Origin: Pseudomonadota bacterium
GTDB lineage: Bacteria > Pseudomonadota > Gammaproteobacteria > Steroidobacterales > Steroidobacteraceae
Direction: 5' to 3'
Assembly: GCA_023423065.1 (NCBI GenBank)
Contig: JAFAGC010000130.1
Coordinates: 76,214 to 140,213 of the forward strand
DNA length: 64,000 nt
Both the position numbers and the translations under genes were made by a program. Below, piece by piece: positions 17,203 to 26,878 of the stretch. A model generated the notes under the pieces. The model did not search any database and had not been told where the DNA came from. It saw nothing but the letters and a program-made list of their open reading frames with translations. The number at the start of each line of letters is the position of its first letter. Position 1 is the stretch's first letter.

Positions 17203-19190
17203 GCGGCTGCTCGCGTCTCGAAGTAGCCAGGTACAACTCGTGTGCAACCCTGCTTGTCGTCATACTCAAGCCGATATGTGCGGCCAATCCATGGATCAAG
17301 GCGGCGCAAGTATTCGCCCGAGATCTCTTCGTCTGTTGAGAGGAGGATCACTTGATGGCTCGCAAACGGAAAGTAGCGTTCGACTAGGTGGATGCGGTGA
17401 TCCGTGTCGAGACGACCGAGCGGAGTATCTATTGCAGTTGGCAAGGGACGTCCGGATGCCTTAGCCAAGCCCCAAAGCAATGCAATCGCCAATAGCTGCC
17501 GCTCACCAGCAGAGAGGCGCTCTGCAGTGAGGACCTTGTCGTCGCGACCAAACAGGGTGAGCGAGTACGTTTCTGCATCAATCGTAAGTCGGGTGACAAG
17601 AGAAGACTTCCTCAACAGCTGGCGATAGCTCTCAAGGACCAGCTGCTCAATTCGGCGTACATGCCGTGCCGTCACGGCACGACGAAAGGCACCCAAGGTT
17701 TCGCGGATCTTGCTCGAATGATGCAGGATGCGCGAGCGATCCTGTCGGTCGCCTTCCGCGCGAGCACCTTCTTCTAATAGCCGTGTGAGTGCCTGCCCTT
17801 TCCGTTCGATCTCGCGGAACACCCGTTCGATCTCGCTGCCAATAATGGCGTACTGCGACTCAAGCGCCGCGATCTCCAAGCGCAGCGCATCGCACTTCGA
17901 AGCTATTTCTGCAACAGTGTCTGCACCTGGAATGCTGTCGAACTTGAGACGTAAACGTTCCGCGCGCACCGTCGCATCGCGCTGCTGCTTCACTTTGACA
18001 GCCGCCTCTTTTGATGTAGAGGCAAGTTCCTCGCGCAGCAAGGCATGCAGATCGGTTCGAGTTTCAGGCAGCAGATCCAGCACCGGCTGGTCTCCGCTCA
18101 AGGCTTCGCGCTTCTGCCTATCCTTCTCGAGAAACTTCTTCACGTCCTCGAGGGCGCCTTTGGTCAAACCTTGTTTGCGCAAGTGCTTGATCATCCCCTC
18201 GTCTCGCTCACGCAGCGTCTGAGCTACCTCACGCGCTTGACGAGCCTCTTCTTCAGACCGATCTCGAGCCGCGACGGCCTTCAATAGATCGCGAACGAGC
18301 AGCAACGGAGCGGCACCAGCGGCTAGCTCACGAAGGGCCTCGGCACGCTGGGAAACTTCGTCGTCCGCTGCTTTGCGGTCGCGCTCAATCTCGGCTCGTT
18401 GCTCGTAAAGCTCACCGCCGAGCTTTCGGAATTGCTCTTCAAGCTTTGACAGCGTTTTCCGCTTCTGATCTATCTGATGTGTTCGCAACGAGGCGCGTTC
18501 CTCAGCGAGTTTTTCGGAACGGGTTCGCAGGTCCGTCAGTTCGTTCTCGGCGGCAGCGATTTCCGTCCGGGCGACATCATCGCGTTCTTGCGTGCGTTTG
18601 CGTCTCTCATAGACCTGCAGGTCTTTGTCGAGCTGATCAACAATGTCGAGCCCCAGTAGATTCTGGATCGCTGCGCCGATGAGAGAGGAAGAATTGGCGA
18701 AAGAGGCGTAGCTTTCGATCTGTTCACCGTCGAACAAGAACAGGTGTGCAATATTTGGCGGCATCAGGTCTTCGACCTGTGTGATCCAATTGTCCGCCAG
18801 TGCAGGTTCAAGTTGCCCATTGCGCCAAACTTCAAACTGCTCCTTGCAGCCGCTCTCGGTCACGCGCCAAGCGCGCCTCAACCGATAGTGATCCTCGTGC
18901 CCTTCCACGGTGTGCCTGAACGCAAGCTCGATCGAAGCGGCGCGATCTGTAGCGCTGCGATGAATACTTCTGCTCAGATACTCCGGATATCCGATCGATC
19001 CGCGGTTGGAGATCCGAGCGTGCGGACCATACAAGCAAAGCTGGAGCGCATCGAGAAGCGTTGTCTTACCACCGCCGTTCAGTCCACCGATCAGCACAAC
19101 CGGCTTCGACGCCGACGGCGGGGTGAAGCAAAGCGTTTGTCGATCGGCATAGAGGCCAAAATTCTGTAACGTGATCTCGTCAAGAATCAT
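17199..19190 (-). CDS. dndD: DNA phosphorothioation ATPase DndD
   Basis: 663 residues, the usual DndD length. SMC/Rad50-like: N-terminal NFGLYADRQTL, Walker A GLNGGGKT at 36-43, a long central coiled coil (about 190-530) and the C-terminal signature LSAGERQLLAIALLWGLAK followed by Walker B/D-loop-like AIDTPLGRLD and LLSTDEEI. DndD supplies ATPase and DNA-nicking activity for sulfur insertion. It overlaps the dndC stop by four bases and is followed directly by dndE. Confidence 0.95.
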   Translation of the reverse strand: MILDEITLQNFGLYADRQTLCFTPPSASKPVVLIGGLNGGGKTTLLDALQLCLYGPHARISNRGSIGYPEYLSRSIHRSATDRAASIELAFRHTVEGHEDHYRLRRAWRVTESGCKEQFEVWRNGQLEPALADNWITQVEDLMPPNIAHLFLFDGEQIESYASFANSSSLIGAAIQNLLGLDIVDQLDKDLQVYERRKRTQERDDVARTEIAAAENELTDLRTRSEKLAEERASLRTHQIDQKRKTLSKLEEQFRKLGGELYEQRAEIERDRKAADDEVSQRAEALRELAAGAAPLLLVRDLLKAVAARDRSEEEARQAREVAQTLRERDEGMIKHLRKQGLTKGALEDVKKFLEKDRQKREALSGDQPVLDLLPETRTDLHALLREELASTSKEAAVKVKQQRDATVRAERLRLKFDSIPGADTVAEIASKCDALRLEIAALESQYAIIGSEIERVFREIERKGQALTRLLEEGARAEGDRQDRSRILHHSSKIRETLGAFRRAVTARHVRRIEQLVLESYRQLLRKSSLVTRLTIDAETYSLTLFGRDDKVLTAERLSAGERQLLAIALLWGLAKASGRPLPTAIDTPLGRLDTDHRIHLVERYFPFASHQVILLSTDEEISGEYLRRLDPWIGRTYRLEYDDKQGCTRVVPGYFETRAAA

Positions 19191-20737
19191 GCGGGTACTT
19201 CCACTCTTCCTGGCAATTCATGGCTCTCCTGGGCGTTGGGGGGCGTCGGATCGAGAGCGCGCACGCGAGCATCACCTAACGCATCACGTCGCTCACGAGC
19301 ACGTTCGACGGCATCATCCTCACTCGAATAGAAGCCTCGATGGAACGCTTGCTCCATCGCATCGAAGAGGCCTGCCCGGCGCAACATCGATTTGTACTGC
19401 TTTTCGATTGAAAGGAGCTCACGGGCGAGCTGAAAGTGAATCTCGTCAGTCCCGCAGATTTCACGTAACAGAGCTACCTCTGCTGCGCCCATGACGAGAT
19501 TGTCGTCGATGCGACCGCCCGGATACTTTTCGCCGACCGCATCTTCGTAGATGCCTGGCAGCGTGTCCTCGATTTCATGTTTGTCGACGACCCAGATGCG
19601 GCGAATCTCTTCGAGCTCAGCGATGGTGATGAGTTGCAGATCGCGAACCTCCGGCGGACCGTTCTCGCGAATATGCCGCTGCGCGCGCAGCACCTTCCGC
19701 AGCCAGGTGGCGCGTACCTCCTGCTTGTAGGGGCCGGGGATCGGCCGATCATTGAAGAGCTGTACGGCGCCGTTCATTCGCCTGAAATCGCGCAGCGGGC
19801 GATCGGCGTCCGGAGTCTTCGGCGGATCTAACTCATTACGGAGTTCTAGGAGCGGCAGCATCCACTCCTTCTCCTCGTCGTTCTGAATCATGGCTTGCAT
19901 CGACTTGTCCTTCTCGACAAGTGTGCACACCCAGCAGCCAAAGCGACTATCACCGCAACTCGGCGTACTAGTGTCGACGACCAGGGGACACTCGCCATCA
20001 GCGGAAGCCCCTTGATACATAGTCAACAAATCCTTGTTGTTAAAACCCCAGGGATTACGTACTTGCATCAAGAAGAGCCAAACATCATCGTTGCTCCAGT
20101 CCTCAAGCGGCGAATACACGAATGAGTTCGGGAGGCTGCCGTTGGGGCTCAACCGATCCCTGACTCGCTTGCGCTCAAACTGCTCCATTACCCGTGCGCG
20201 CGCCGCACTTTCGGCCTTGCGTGTCCCGAGTACGAGAATGGCCTCACCGTGCTTCTGCACGACCGAACTAATGAACTGAGTGGACGGCATGATCTTTAGG
20301 CGCTCAGTGCACCAGCGGAATTTGGGCCGCGGCGCGGGATATCCGCGTCCGATCAAGTTAACCCAGAACGTGTTTGTTGCTTCGGGTGTCAGCCGATGCG
20401 GGGTGATCGGCATATTCTGTTTGGCCGCCTCTGTACCGATTTTCTCCAGCGACTTTGATACCCAAAGCGCGACGATTGGGTTCTCGACCAAGGTGTCGGT
20501 ACTAATGACATAGACCGGCTTACGACGTTGCTCTGCAGGCACCTGCGAGAGGGCAAGCCAAATCAGTTGAAGCGCTGCTGTCGAGTCCTTACCTCCGCTG
20601 TATCCCACAACCCACGGGATATCATCGCTGGTGTAGAGCGCCGTCACCTCATTCATCAGGTGCGCGAGCGTCGACTTCATTCCATGCTCGGTGAATGCCG
20701 AGCCAGCGTTACCGTTCTTTTGATTCTTCTGAGCCAT
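19187..20737 (-). CDS. dndC: DNA phosphorothioation sulfurtransferase DndC
   Basis: 516 residues from ATG 20737 (MAQKNQK), chosen for its GAGGGG ribosome-binding site; the frame extends to 20797. PAPS-reductase/ATP-pyrophosphatase fold with P-loop SGGKDS at 47-52. Cysteines C143 (RWCTERLK) and C261, C268, C271 (SCGDSRFGCWVC) are the expected 4Fe-4S ligands. DndC activates the DNA phosphate with ATP and receives sulfur from DndA. It overlaps the end of dndB by 29 bases, in the operon dndB-C-D-E. Confidence 0.95.
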   Translation of the reverse strand: MAQKNQKNGNAGSAFTEHGMKSTLAHLMNEVTALYTSDDIPWVVGYSGGKDSTAALQLIWLALSQVPAEQRRKPVYVISTDTLVENPIVALWVSKSLEKIGTEAAKQNMPITPHRLTPEATNTFWVNLIGRGYPAPRPKFRWCTERLKIMPSTQFISSVVQKHGEAILVLGTRKAESAARARVMEQFERKRVRDRLSPNGSLPNSFVYSPLEDWSNDDVWLFLMQVRNPWGFNNKDLLTMYQGASADGECPLVVDTSTPSCGDSRFGCWVCTLVEKDKSMQAMIQNDEEKEWMLPLLELRNELDPPKTPDADRPLRDFRRMNGAVQLFNDRPIPGPYKQEVRATWLRKVLRAQRHIRENGPPEVRDLQLITIAELEEIRRIWVVDKHEIEDTLPGIYEDAVGEKYPGGRIDDNLVMGAAEVALLREICGTDEIHFQLARELLSIEKQYKSMLRRAGLFDAMEQAFHRGFYSSEDDAVERARERRDALGDARVRALDPTPPNAQESHELPGRVEVPA

Positions 20738-21821
20738 TTTCCCCTCGTCGGAATGCATCCTCGGTCCGCTGCTCCTCTGCCGAGAGCGCGAGCCCAAGAT
20801 GATTCTTGATTGCGTTCGTTGTCAGGACCACATTCTGTTGCGACTTTGAAACGCGACCGCCCAGCAAGGCTCGGCCTTCCCACAAGCTGCTATTGCTTCG
20901 GCTCCAGTCCATTGACTGCAGGGCAGTAAGCTTCTTCGACCACTGCTTCGGATATTTTTGGATGAGAGCATTGCCCGCGCGCGCGAGAGCCTGAAGCACC
21001 ACGCCATGCGTGTGAATGAAGTCCGTTCGAACCTCACCCGCCGTCATCTCGCCACGCCGAACGCGATCCCATTCGTTCATGTATTTCGCAACGGCTTCCC
21101 AAAAATTCAAGGCAAGCTCGGCGCTCTCCTGCGGGTCCTCGAGCCCGAGTCCATCGAGCAGATCGCTGGTCGCATGATAGATGGCACTCAGTGTGAAAAG
21201 CCGGCGCGAGCGTGGCGAGAGCGCAGTCTTTTCCATTTCCACGACGTCGCGAAATACGGGCGATTTTGCGATCAATGACTTCGCCATTTCGGCGACGGTG
21301 TCGCGGTGGTCATAGAGGATGCCGAGGGAGGGCGAGGGCCGGATGGCATACCGATTGAGGTCGGCAAACATCTGCTGGCAGCGCTTGAGGCCGACGTCGA
21401 GGAAGAAGACTACTGCGATGCTTTCGTCGCCGAGTTCGGGCCGCTCGCGCAACGCCATCTCGATGGCTGCGCGGCGATGTTGACCATCATTGATGATAAA
21501 TCGGGCCTGCATCGGAATACGAAGGAGCCCAATGCGACTCGCCTCACCTTCTTGGGCAAGCTGCTCAAACTGCACCGCGGCGTCGATCGAGGCAGTGATC
21601 GCGGAAAAGACATAGTTCTCGTTGTTGTCGATTACGTAACGTGACATCTCCGGGAGCCGCGCCCGATTGAGGTGGCGCTGCGCCCGCAACTCAGGCACCA
21701 GTTCCTCTTCGTTAAACAGGAACAGTTTCGGAAGCAGCCGCAACGGGCACATCGAGACGTAATATTCGCGACACGCCTGGACGCCCTTGATGGCTGGGAA
21801 TACGTACTCGAAGCCGCTCAT
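20709..21821 (-). CDS. dndB: DNA phosphorothioation regulator DndB
   Basis: 370 residues from ATG 21821 (MSGFEYVFPAIKGVQACREYYV), the conserved DndB start; the longer frame to 22034 runs back through the divergent dndA. DGQHR is at 112-116 (FIINDGQHRRAAIEMAL) and is followed by FFLDVGLKRCQQMFADLNRYA. In Salmonella DndB represses the dnd operon by binding the intergenic region; the repeated TTTGT half-sites just upstream are candidate sites. First gene of the dndBCDE operon. Confidence 0.93.
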   Translation of the reverse strand: MSGFEYVFPAIKGVQACREYYVSMCPLRLLPKLFLFNEEELVPELRAQRHLNRARLPEMSRYVIDNNENYVFSAITASIDAAVQFEQLAQEGEASRIGLLRIPMQARFIINDGQHRRAAIEMALRERPELGDESIAVVFFLDVGLKRCQQMFADLNRYAIRPSPSLGILYDHRDTVAEMAKSLIAKSPVFRDVVEMEKTALSPRSRRLFTLSAIYHATSDLLDGLGLEDPQESAELALNFWEAVAKYMNEWDRVRRGEMTAGEVRTDFIHTHGVVLQALARAGNALIQKYPKQWSKKLTALQSMDWSRSNSSLWEGRALLGGRVSKSQQNVVLTTNAIKNHLGLALSAEEQRTEDAFRRGENGSEESKER

Positions 21822-21847
21822 GCGTCTTGAACTAAAGAGGGTTGTGC

Positions 21848-21909
21848 GATACAAACATAATGAGTGATGTGCGCAATGTTTGTCAAACCATGAACCAAAC
21901 GTTTGTATC
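21848..21909. promoter_or_regulatory. Divergent dndA/dndB control region with repeated TTTGT half-sites
   Basis: Three copies of one half-site: ACAAACAT at 21851-21858 (inverted), ATGTTTGT at 21876-21883 and ACGTTTGT at 21899-21906. The outer GATACAAAC (21848-21856) and GTTTGTATC (21901-21909) are a perfect 9-bp inverted pair. The array lies over the first codons of dndA and just upstream of dndB, where a repressor would control both. Confidence 0.5.
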
Positions 21910-23059
21910 TCAACACACACAAGATGCAGCGGCTTACTTGGACTGCAACGCGACGACCCCTGTCGAGCCGGCAGTGCAGGCCCTTGTGGCACGGCACTTT
22001 GGCGAAGAGTTCGGCAACGCCGGCAGTCGAACACACGAATACGGCCTAAGGGCGAGCAAGACTGTGCAGCTGGCGCGCGAGCGCGTGGCGACAGTCGTTT
22101 CGGCGAAGGCTGAAGAGGTTATTTTCACCGCCGGCGCGACCGAAGCCAACAACCTGGCGATTCTCGGGCTCGCCGAGCATGGCGAAAAAACGGGCTGCCG
22201 GCATATCGTTTCTACGGCAATCGAACACAAGGCGGTCTTGGAGCCGCTTCAGGCCCTCAGCGCGCGCGGTTTCGATGTGACCTTGCTCCGGCCTAAAGAG
22301 AATGGGGCGGTAGATCCCACCGCCATAGCCGCGGCCCTAAAGCCCGAGACCCTATTGGTCTCGGTCATGCAGGCGAATAACGAAACCGGTATTCGCCAAC
22401 CGATCACGGAAATCGCCGCTGCGTTAGCTGGGCACGACGCCTACTTTCATGTCGACGCGGCGCAAGGTTTTGGCAAAGACCTTGAATCGTTGCGCTCGAC
22501 GCGTATCGATCTACTCAGCGTGAGCTCGCACAAGATTTTCGGACCCGTGGGGGTGGGGGCGCTCATTGCCCGACGACGTGGCTTTCGCAAGCCGCCGCTA
22601 CAACCGCTGATGTTTGGCGGCGGTCAGGAACGCGGTCTACGGCCAGGTACGCTTCCTGTGCCACTAATCGCAGGTTTTGGATTGGCTGCCGAGATGGCTG
22701 TTACTCAAAACGCCCAACGGCGGTCGCGATGCGAGGCCATGCGTTTCGACGCGCTGGCCGCGCTACGCCCGCTCAACCTTTTCATGCATGGCAATCCCGA
22801 CAACGCCCTGCCGCACGTCCTCAACTTCTCCATCGATGGCCTCGACTCCGAGGCAATCATGGTCGCCCTGAAGGGCATCGCTGCCATCTCTAACGGCTCG
22901 GCCTGCACCTCGCAGAGCTACAAACCTAGCCATGTCCTGCAGGCGATGGGGCTGACTGACGCGCAAATCGCGGGCGCGGTACGGATCTCCTGGTGTCATC
23001 TAACACCTGACCCTGACTGGCATACCATCGCGGCGAGGCTCGCGCAGATTCAGCGTTGA
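21890..23059 (+). CDS. dndA: Cysteine desulfurase DndA
   Basis: 389 residues from ATG 21890; an in-frame ATG at 21860 is also possible, and neither has a clear ribosome-binding site. IscS/NifS-type PLP enzyme: YLDCNATTPVEPAV near the start, EANNLAILG, HVDAAQGFGK, PLP lysine K215 in SSHKIFGP and active-site cysteine C339 in SNGSACTS. It removes sulfur from L-cysteine as a persulfide and passes it to DndC. Divergent from dndBCDE; many dnd loci lack their own dndA, so this set is self-sufficient. Convergent with the ParB-like gene (9 bp apart). Confidence 0.93.
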   Translation: MNQTFVSQHTQDAAAYLDCNATTPVEPAVQALVARHFGEEFGNAGSRTHEYGLRASKTVQLARERVATVVSAKAEEVIFTAGATEANNLAILGLAEHGEKTGCRHIVSTAIEHKAVLEPLQALSARGFDVTLLRPKENGAVDPTAIAAALKPETLLVSVMQANNETGIRQPITEIAAALAGHDAYFHVDAAQGFGKDLESLRSTRIDLLSVSSHKIFGPVGVGALIARRRGFRKPPLQPLMFGGGQERGLRPGTLPVPLIAGFGLAAEMAVTQNAQRRSRCEAMRFDALAALRPLNLFMHGNPDNALPHVLNFSIDGLDSEAIMVALKGIAAISNGSACTSQSYKPSHVLQAMGLTDAQIAGAVRISWCHLTPDPDWHTIAARLAQIQR

Positions 23060-23060
23060 G

Positions 23061-23077
23061 GGCAGCCTTAGGCTGCC
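23061..23077. terminator. Hairpin shared by convergent dndA and ParB-like gene ends
   Basis: GGCAGCCTTAGGCTGCC: 7-bp perfect stem with a 3-base loop at the meeting point of two convergent genes, overlapping the ParB-like stop codon. There is no long T-run on either side, so termination is plausible rather than certain. Confidence 0.4.
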
Positions 23078-24333
23078 GCATCCGCCTCCATCATCCGCAG
23101 GTAATGCTCCGTCAGAGAGCCAATCTCCACGAGCGTTGGCTTCAGGAAGTTGGACTGGGTGATCATCGTCTCACCCTTGAGTTCCTTTAGCGCCTCAAGC
23201 AATGACTGCAGCGTATTGAGTGGTGTCTGTCGAGCCTTCTGATGCAGATACTCCGCCTCGACGAGGCGCATCGGCTTCGTGGCCTTCTCAGGGTTGGATA
23301 CGTCGAATTGCGAGGCGAACCCGGTACCGTTCTCCGAGTCGTACTTTGACATGTCATTCCACAAACGGATGTTCTCGGCCTTGTAAAAGACGTTTGGATT
23401 CTTGTCCTCATCTTTGCGAGGTTGCGAAAAGGCCCACTGAAAAAGCGCCTTCTCGGCCTCATCCGAGAGGTAGAGCCGGTCTTTAGTGAACGCGAACTGT
23501 TCCTGTGCGTACTTGTGCTGGAGGATGTTCTCGAAGAAGTACTGATCGCTATCTGAGAACTCCTCTCCCTCAGGCAATTGATCGTCGTAGTGTCGCTTGA
23601 AGTGGCTGAAGGCAGAGGCTGCCTGGATGTTGCGACGAGTCTTGGTCTCGCCGAGCGACACCATTGATGCCACGCGTGCGATCAAGTGTTGCTCGAGCCG
23701 AAGCGGCTCTTCATCGCCGTACTGGTCGCGAAACAGTCGCTCGTAGAGCGAGGTAATGTAGAGATTCGTCGCGTAGGGACCCCACTGACGCGCATGCGTG
23801 ATGTGCCGAACACCCAGCAGCCGCGGCAGCTTCTCTTCCAATTCCGCAGCCGTGGCCGCGTTCACCGGATAAACCTGAAGCCTGTCGGTGTCATTGAAGA
23901 TCGCTTCCAGGCGTTCGACATGAAGCTGTTGCTGCTTGATTTCCTCGGCGGGCATCTTGCTGCCCTTCGTGAACTTCGAGAGCTTCGCTTTCTCTCGCTC
24001 AAGACGTGGTCCGCGAATGCTGCGCAGAACCGATACGCGCGTATTGCCCTCGACCACAATGTAGTGGCCTTTGCGATCGGGATGCTCCCACACAATGATC
24101 GGATCGATCGGCACCCAGCCCTGGGCGATGATCGCATCTTCAAGATCGCCGGCCTGGTAGACCGTATAGACCTTCGTGGTCAGGTCTTTTTGCAGGTTCT
24201 CCTCGAAGATTTCTTCGGGATCTTCGTAACGCGTCGCGCGATCCGGCGCAATGCGTGGATTGTTAGGGTCGAGAAAGATCTTCGAAAAGGGGACGGTGAT
24301 GGCCTTTCCCAGATCGCCAAATGATTTAATCAT
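23068..24333 (-). CDS. ParB-like DNA-binding/nuclease-fold protein linked to the dnd locus
   Basis: 421 residues from ATG 24333 (MIKSFGDLGKAITVPF). The N-terminal half is a ParB/sulfiredoxin-like domain: VPFSKIFLDPNNPRI, PIIVWEHPDRKGHYIVVEGNTRVSVLRSI (the GNTR stretch matches the ParB nucleotide/phosphate-binding box). The C-terminal 200 residues are helical and unassigned. The start overlaps the end of the helicase gene, so the two form one operon. It differs from DndB, having no DGQHR. Inference: a DNA-sensing partner of the helicase in the restriction arm of the system. Confidence 0.75.
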   Translation of the reverse strand: MIKSFGDLGKAITVPFSKIFLDPNNPRIAPDRATRYEDPEEIFEENLQKDLTTKVYTVYQAGDLEDAIIAQGWVPIDPIIVWEHPDRKGHYIVVEGNTRVSVLRSIRGPRLEREKAKLSKFTKGSKMPAEEIKQQQLHVERLEAIFNDTDRLQVYPVNAATAAELEEKLPRLLGVRHITHARQWGPYATNLYITSLYERLFRDQYGDEEPLRLEQHLIARVASMVSLGETKTRRNIQAASAFSHFKRHYDDQLPEGEEFSDSDQYFFENILQHKYAQEQFAFTKDRLYLSDEAEKALFQWAFSQPRKDEDKNPNVFYKAENIRLWNDMSKYDSENGTGFASQFDVSNPEKATKPMRLVEAEYLHQKARQTPLNTLQSLLEALKELKGETMITQSNFLKPTLVEIGSLTEHYLRMMEADAAA

Positions 24334-26776
24334 CGTTGTTCTCCTCAGCGTGTGCCGAAAGTTTCGAAAGATGAAGCACACGCACGGCGTAGTTGTGTTC
24401 ACCCAAGAAGGCTGCGAGATTCAGGAATAGTCGAGTAGGAAGCTCACGCGCGTCACGGCTCGCGAGAAAGCGCGCCAACACTCCGAACTGCTCGGCCGGC
24501 GCGACCATTTGCAGGTCGGTGGTCGCAGCCGTTGTACATCTATCCAACGCGAAAGCTTCCTCGCTCGATAGCAGCCAGCCTTCGTGGCCCCCGAGCGGCA
24601 AGGGAATCTTGACCGCGAGTACAAAGGGCGTTGCGTCGCTAAGGTAGCTAGCGACGAGTTCCTGTCGGTTATAGCAATCCGCCAGGAAGTTTTGCAGCGC
24701 CTCCGGCAGCAGCGGGCGGAAATGAAAGGTTACGTACCGAAGCCAGGTTGTGGGACCGTGACGCTTCGAGGGCCTCGACTCCTTGGCCATCTTGTTCGAA
24801 CCGTAGATCTCCTCGCGGGCGAAGTACGACGCGGTGAGCACCTGCATGAGTTCCGCCCACGCACTACCGGGTGTCAGGTCCTTTGAGACGCCGAATCGCG
24901 CGCCTTCACGCGTCAGAAAGTCTGACGGATCTGAGAGGGTCGCGCCACGCTCGGAGAAAGAATTGAAGACACCGCGAAAGGCCACGCTGTTCTGCGGATA
25001 CTCCAGGAAGGCACCCCATGTTGCCTGCTCATCAAATCGCTCTGGGGCACCGTAGTACGGCAGACCATAGAGAAGCAGCCGGCACTTGTCGTCTGAGCCA
25101 AGAGCGGCAACTCGGCCGGTGATGCGCTGGCGAGCCGCCCCACCGACGTTGTAGCGATCAAGCATGTTGGTGACCTTCTGCTTGAGGTCATCCAGGCTTG
25201 AGTAGTCGATATCAATCAGCTCGGGGCGCAGATAGTCGCTGATCTCCTGATACAGCCAGCGCTGCTCGAAGTAGTACGCAAGTTCATCACGACGCGCCTG
25301 AACGACGTACGCCGCAGTCTTGGACGGTGAGTATCGAACGCAGCGTCCCGCCGCCTGCATCAATCGCACCAGACTCGAGGTCGGATATGTCAGCACCACG
25401 GTATTGATGCTTGGATCGTCAAATCCTTCGAGCAACAGCTGCGCAGAAACCAGAATCGCGCGTGGCTTCTCCGCGAAGATGTCCAGGAAATCGTCGTTGT
25501 CGATATGAAGCGAGTTACCGCTGCCATGGATGAACCCGATATCGGACACATCTAGGGGATGCCCATCGGCTTGGGCGGTTGCGAGGGCTTCGAGCAGAGC
25601 ATCGTGGAACTCCACGACGCGCTCGATGCGCGGCGCGAGAACCAGAACTTTCGTGAACTCTCCGCCGCAGCGATCGATGACGTAGTCCGCGAGATCTTGA
25701 ACCTGAGATTCCGACCACTCGAAATCCTGAACAGGGAATGGCTCGAACTTGGGCATGACGATGCAGCCGCGTTCCTCGAGCTCTCGATACGTGATAGTGA
25801 ATGCGACCTCGTCGATGCCGATCGGCAGCAGGTCTGCACGATTCGGCGTTGCGGTGAGAAAAAGCGCTGGAACGGGATAGGTCGCCTCAAAAATCGGTTG
25901 GTAGGTGGGCGCAGCGGCGTGGTGAGCTTCATCGACGACCACAAGTACAGGCGGCACAGCATCTTCGGCAAGAATAGTTGTCAGCTCACTTACCATGACA
26001 AAGCGAATCCGCTTGGCGAGCAGTGACGCCGCATCATCTGGCACCGCGCTGCGACTGGTGGATAACAACTTCTGAAGTTCTCGGTGCGCCTGAGTACGCA
26101 GGTTCTTGCGATGCGTGACCCAGTAAACGAGCCCTGCGGCGTTCGCTGACTTGGCCAGCATTTCCAGGACGATGCGAAGCGCCGTGCGCGTCTTTCCAGC
26201 ACCGGTGGGAAGGATCAGTCCAACCTTCGAGTGTGGTCGTTGGCGAAACGCATCGAGGCAATGCGAGACAGCGACGTCTTGGTAGCTCCAGTCTGGCGTC
26301 GTGCCGCGAGAGCGACCCGCAGTCTCCGGCTTAAGCGCCACCGCAACGGCACCGCCGATCGTCGTCGCGGCGGGCTCCGTTGAGAGAACGTGACGAAGGA
26401 CGGCCGGAGGTAATCCCAACCGCCTGATGAGGTCCTCGCGTGGAAGCCGACGGTCGTCTTGCAAGTGGCGAACCTCTGCTCGAAGTTCTACCAAGCGCTT
26501 TTCCGAGCGCTGCCGCCAACCCGAGTCGGAGACTGTATAGGTGGCAACCGCCGCCTCAACGAGCCCGATGGTTGCGTCATTCACACCGCGGGAAACGTCG
26601 TCCGACAACAAGGCATGAAGACGATTCGGATGAATGACCTCCCCATCACGCTTATCGAGCGCCAAGTTCAATGTCTTGCAGAGGGCCGCGGTGTTGCGCT
26701 CGGCGAGAAAGAGCGGAACAAGCTGCCCGTCGACGAGCTCACGGATGCGGGGGTCATGAATGCTGATACGGGCCAT
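24326..26776 (-). CDS. SF2 DEAD/DEAH helicase, probable Dnd-associated restriction protein
   Basis: 816 residues. Walker A LPTGAGKT at 189-196, DEAH at 282-285 (VVDEAHHAAAP), motif III FLTATPNR near 307-314 and motif VI QAAGRCVRY at 474-482. About 150 N-terminal residues precede the helicase, and about 300 C-terminal residues carry no recognised nuclease motif. SF2 helicases of this general kind are recorded as Dnd restriction proteins (TIGR04095 type) and travel with the putative methyltransferase found here; I cannot confirm the family without a profile search. Operon with the ParB-like gene; divergent from the methyltransferase. No dndF, dndG or dndH is in the window. Confidence 0.8.
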   Translation of the reverse strand: MARISIHDPRIRELVDGQLVPLFLAERNTAALCKTLNLALDKRDGEVIHPNRLHALLSDDVSRGVNDATIGLVEAAVATYTVSDSGWRQRSEKRLVELRAEVRHLQDDRRLPREDLIRRLGLPPAVLRHVLSTEPAATTIGGAVAVALKPETAGRSRGTTPDWSYQDVAVSHCLDAFRQRPHSKVGLILPTGAGKTRTALRIVLEMLAKSANAAGLVYWVTHRKNLRTQAHRELQKLLSTSRSAVPDDAASLLAKRIRFVMVSELTTILAEDAVPPVLVVVDEAHHAAAPTYQPIFEATYPVPALFLTATPNRADLLPIGIDEVAFTITYRELEERGCIVMPKFEPFPVQDFEWSESQVQDLADYVIDRCGGEFTKVLVLAPRIERVVEFHDALLEALATAQADGHPLDVSDIGFIHGSGNSLHIDNDDFLDIFAEKPRAILVSAQLLLEGFDDPSINTVVLTYPTSSLVRLMQAAGRCVRYSPSKTAAYVVQARRDELAYYFEQRWLYQEISDYLRPELIDIDYSSLDDLKQKVTNMLDRYNVGGAARQRITGRVAALGSDDKCRLLLYGLPYYGAPERFDEQATWGAFLEYPQNSVAFRGVFNSFSERGATLSDPSDFLTREGARFGVSKDLTPGSAWAELMQVLTASYFAREEIYGSNKMAKESRPSKRHGPTTWLRYVTFHFRPLLPEALQNFLADCYNRQELVASYLSDATPFVLAVKIPLPLGGHEGWLLSSEEAFALDRCTTAATTDLQMVAPAEQFGVLARFLASRDARELPTRLFLNLAAFLGEHNYAVRVLHLSKLSAHAEENNDD

Positions 26777-26830
26777 TTTTCTTGGTAACCAACGTCTATA
26801 CGCGAAGGGGCCGAAGTGGCTGAAAATGAT

Positions 26831-26878
26831 ATTCCGTAATTATGGAATTGCAAGCTCGTGAATCCATAATTTTGGAAT
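26831..26878. promoter_or_regulatory. Tandem 18-bp operators between helicase and methyltransferase genes
   Basis: Two near-palindromes, ATTCCGTAATTATGGAAT (26831-26848) and AATCCATAATTTTGGAAT (26861-26878), 15 of 18 identical, with starts exactly 30 bp apart (about three helical turns). They lie in the 268-bp divergent region and are AT-rich in an otherwise GC-rich setting. Likely binding sites for one dimeric repressor or controller acting on both genes. Confidence 0.6.
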
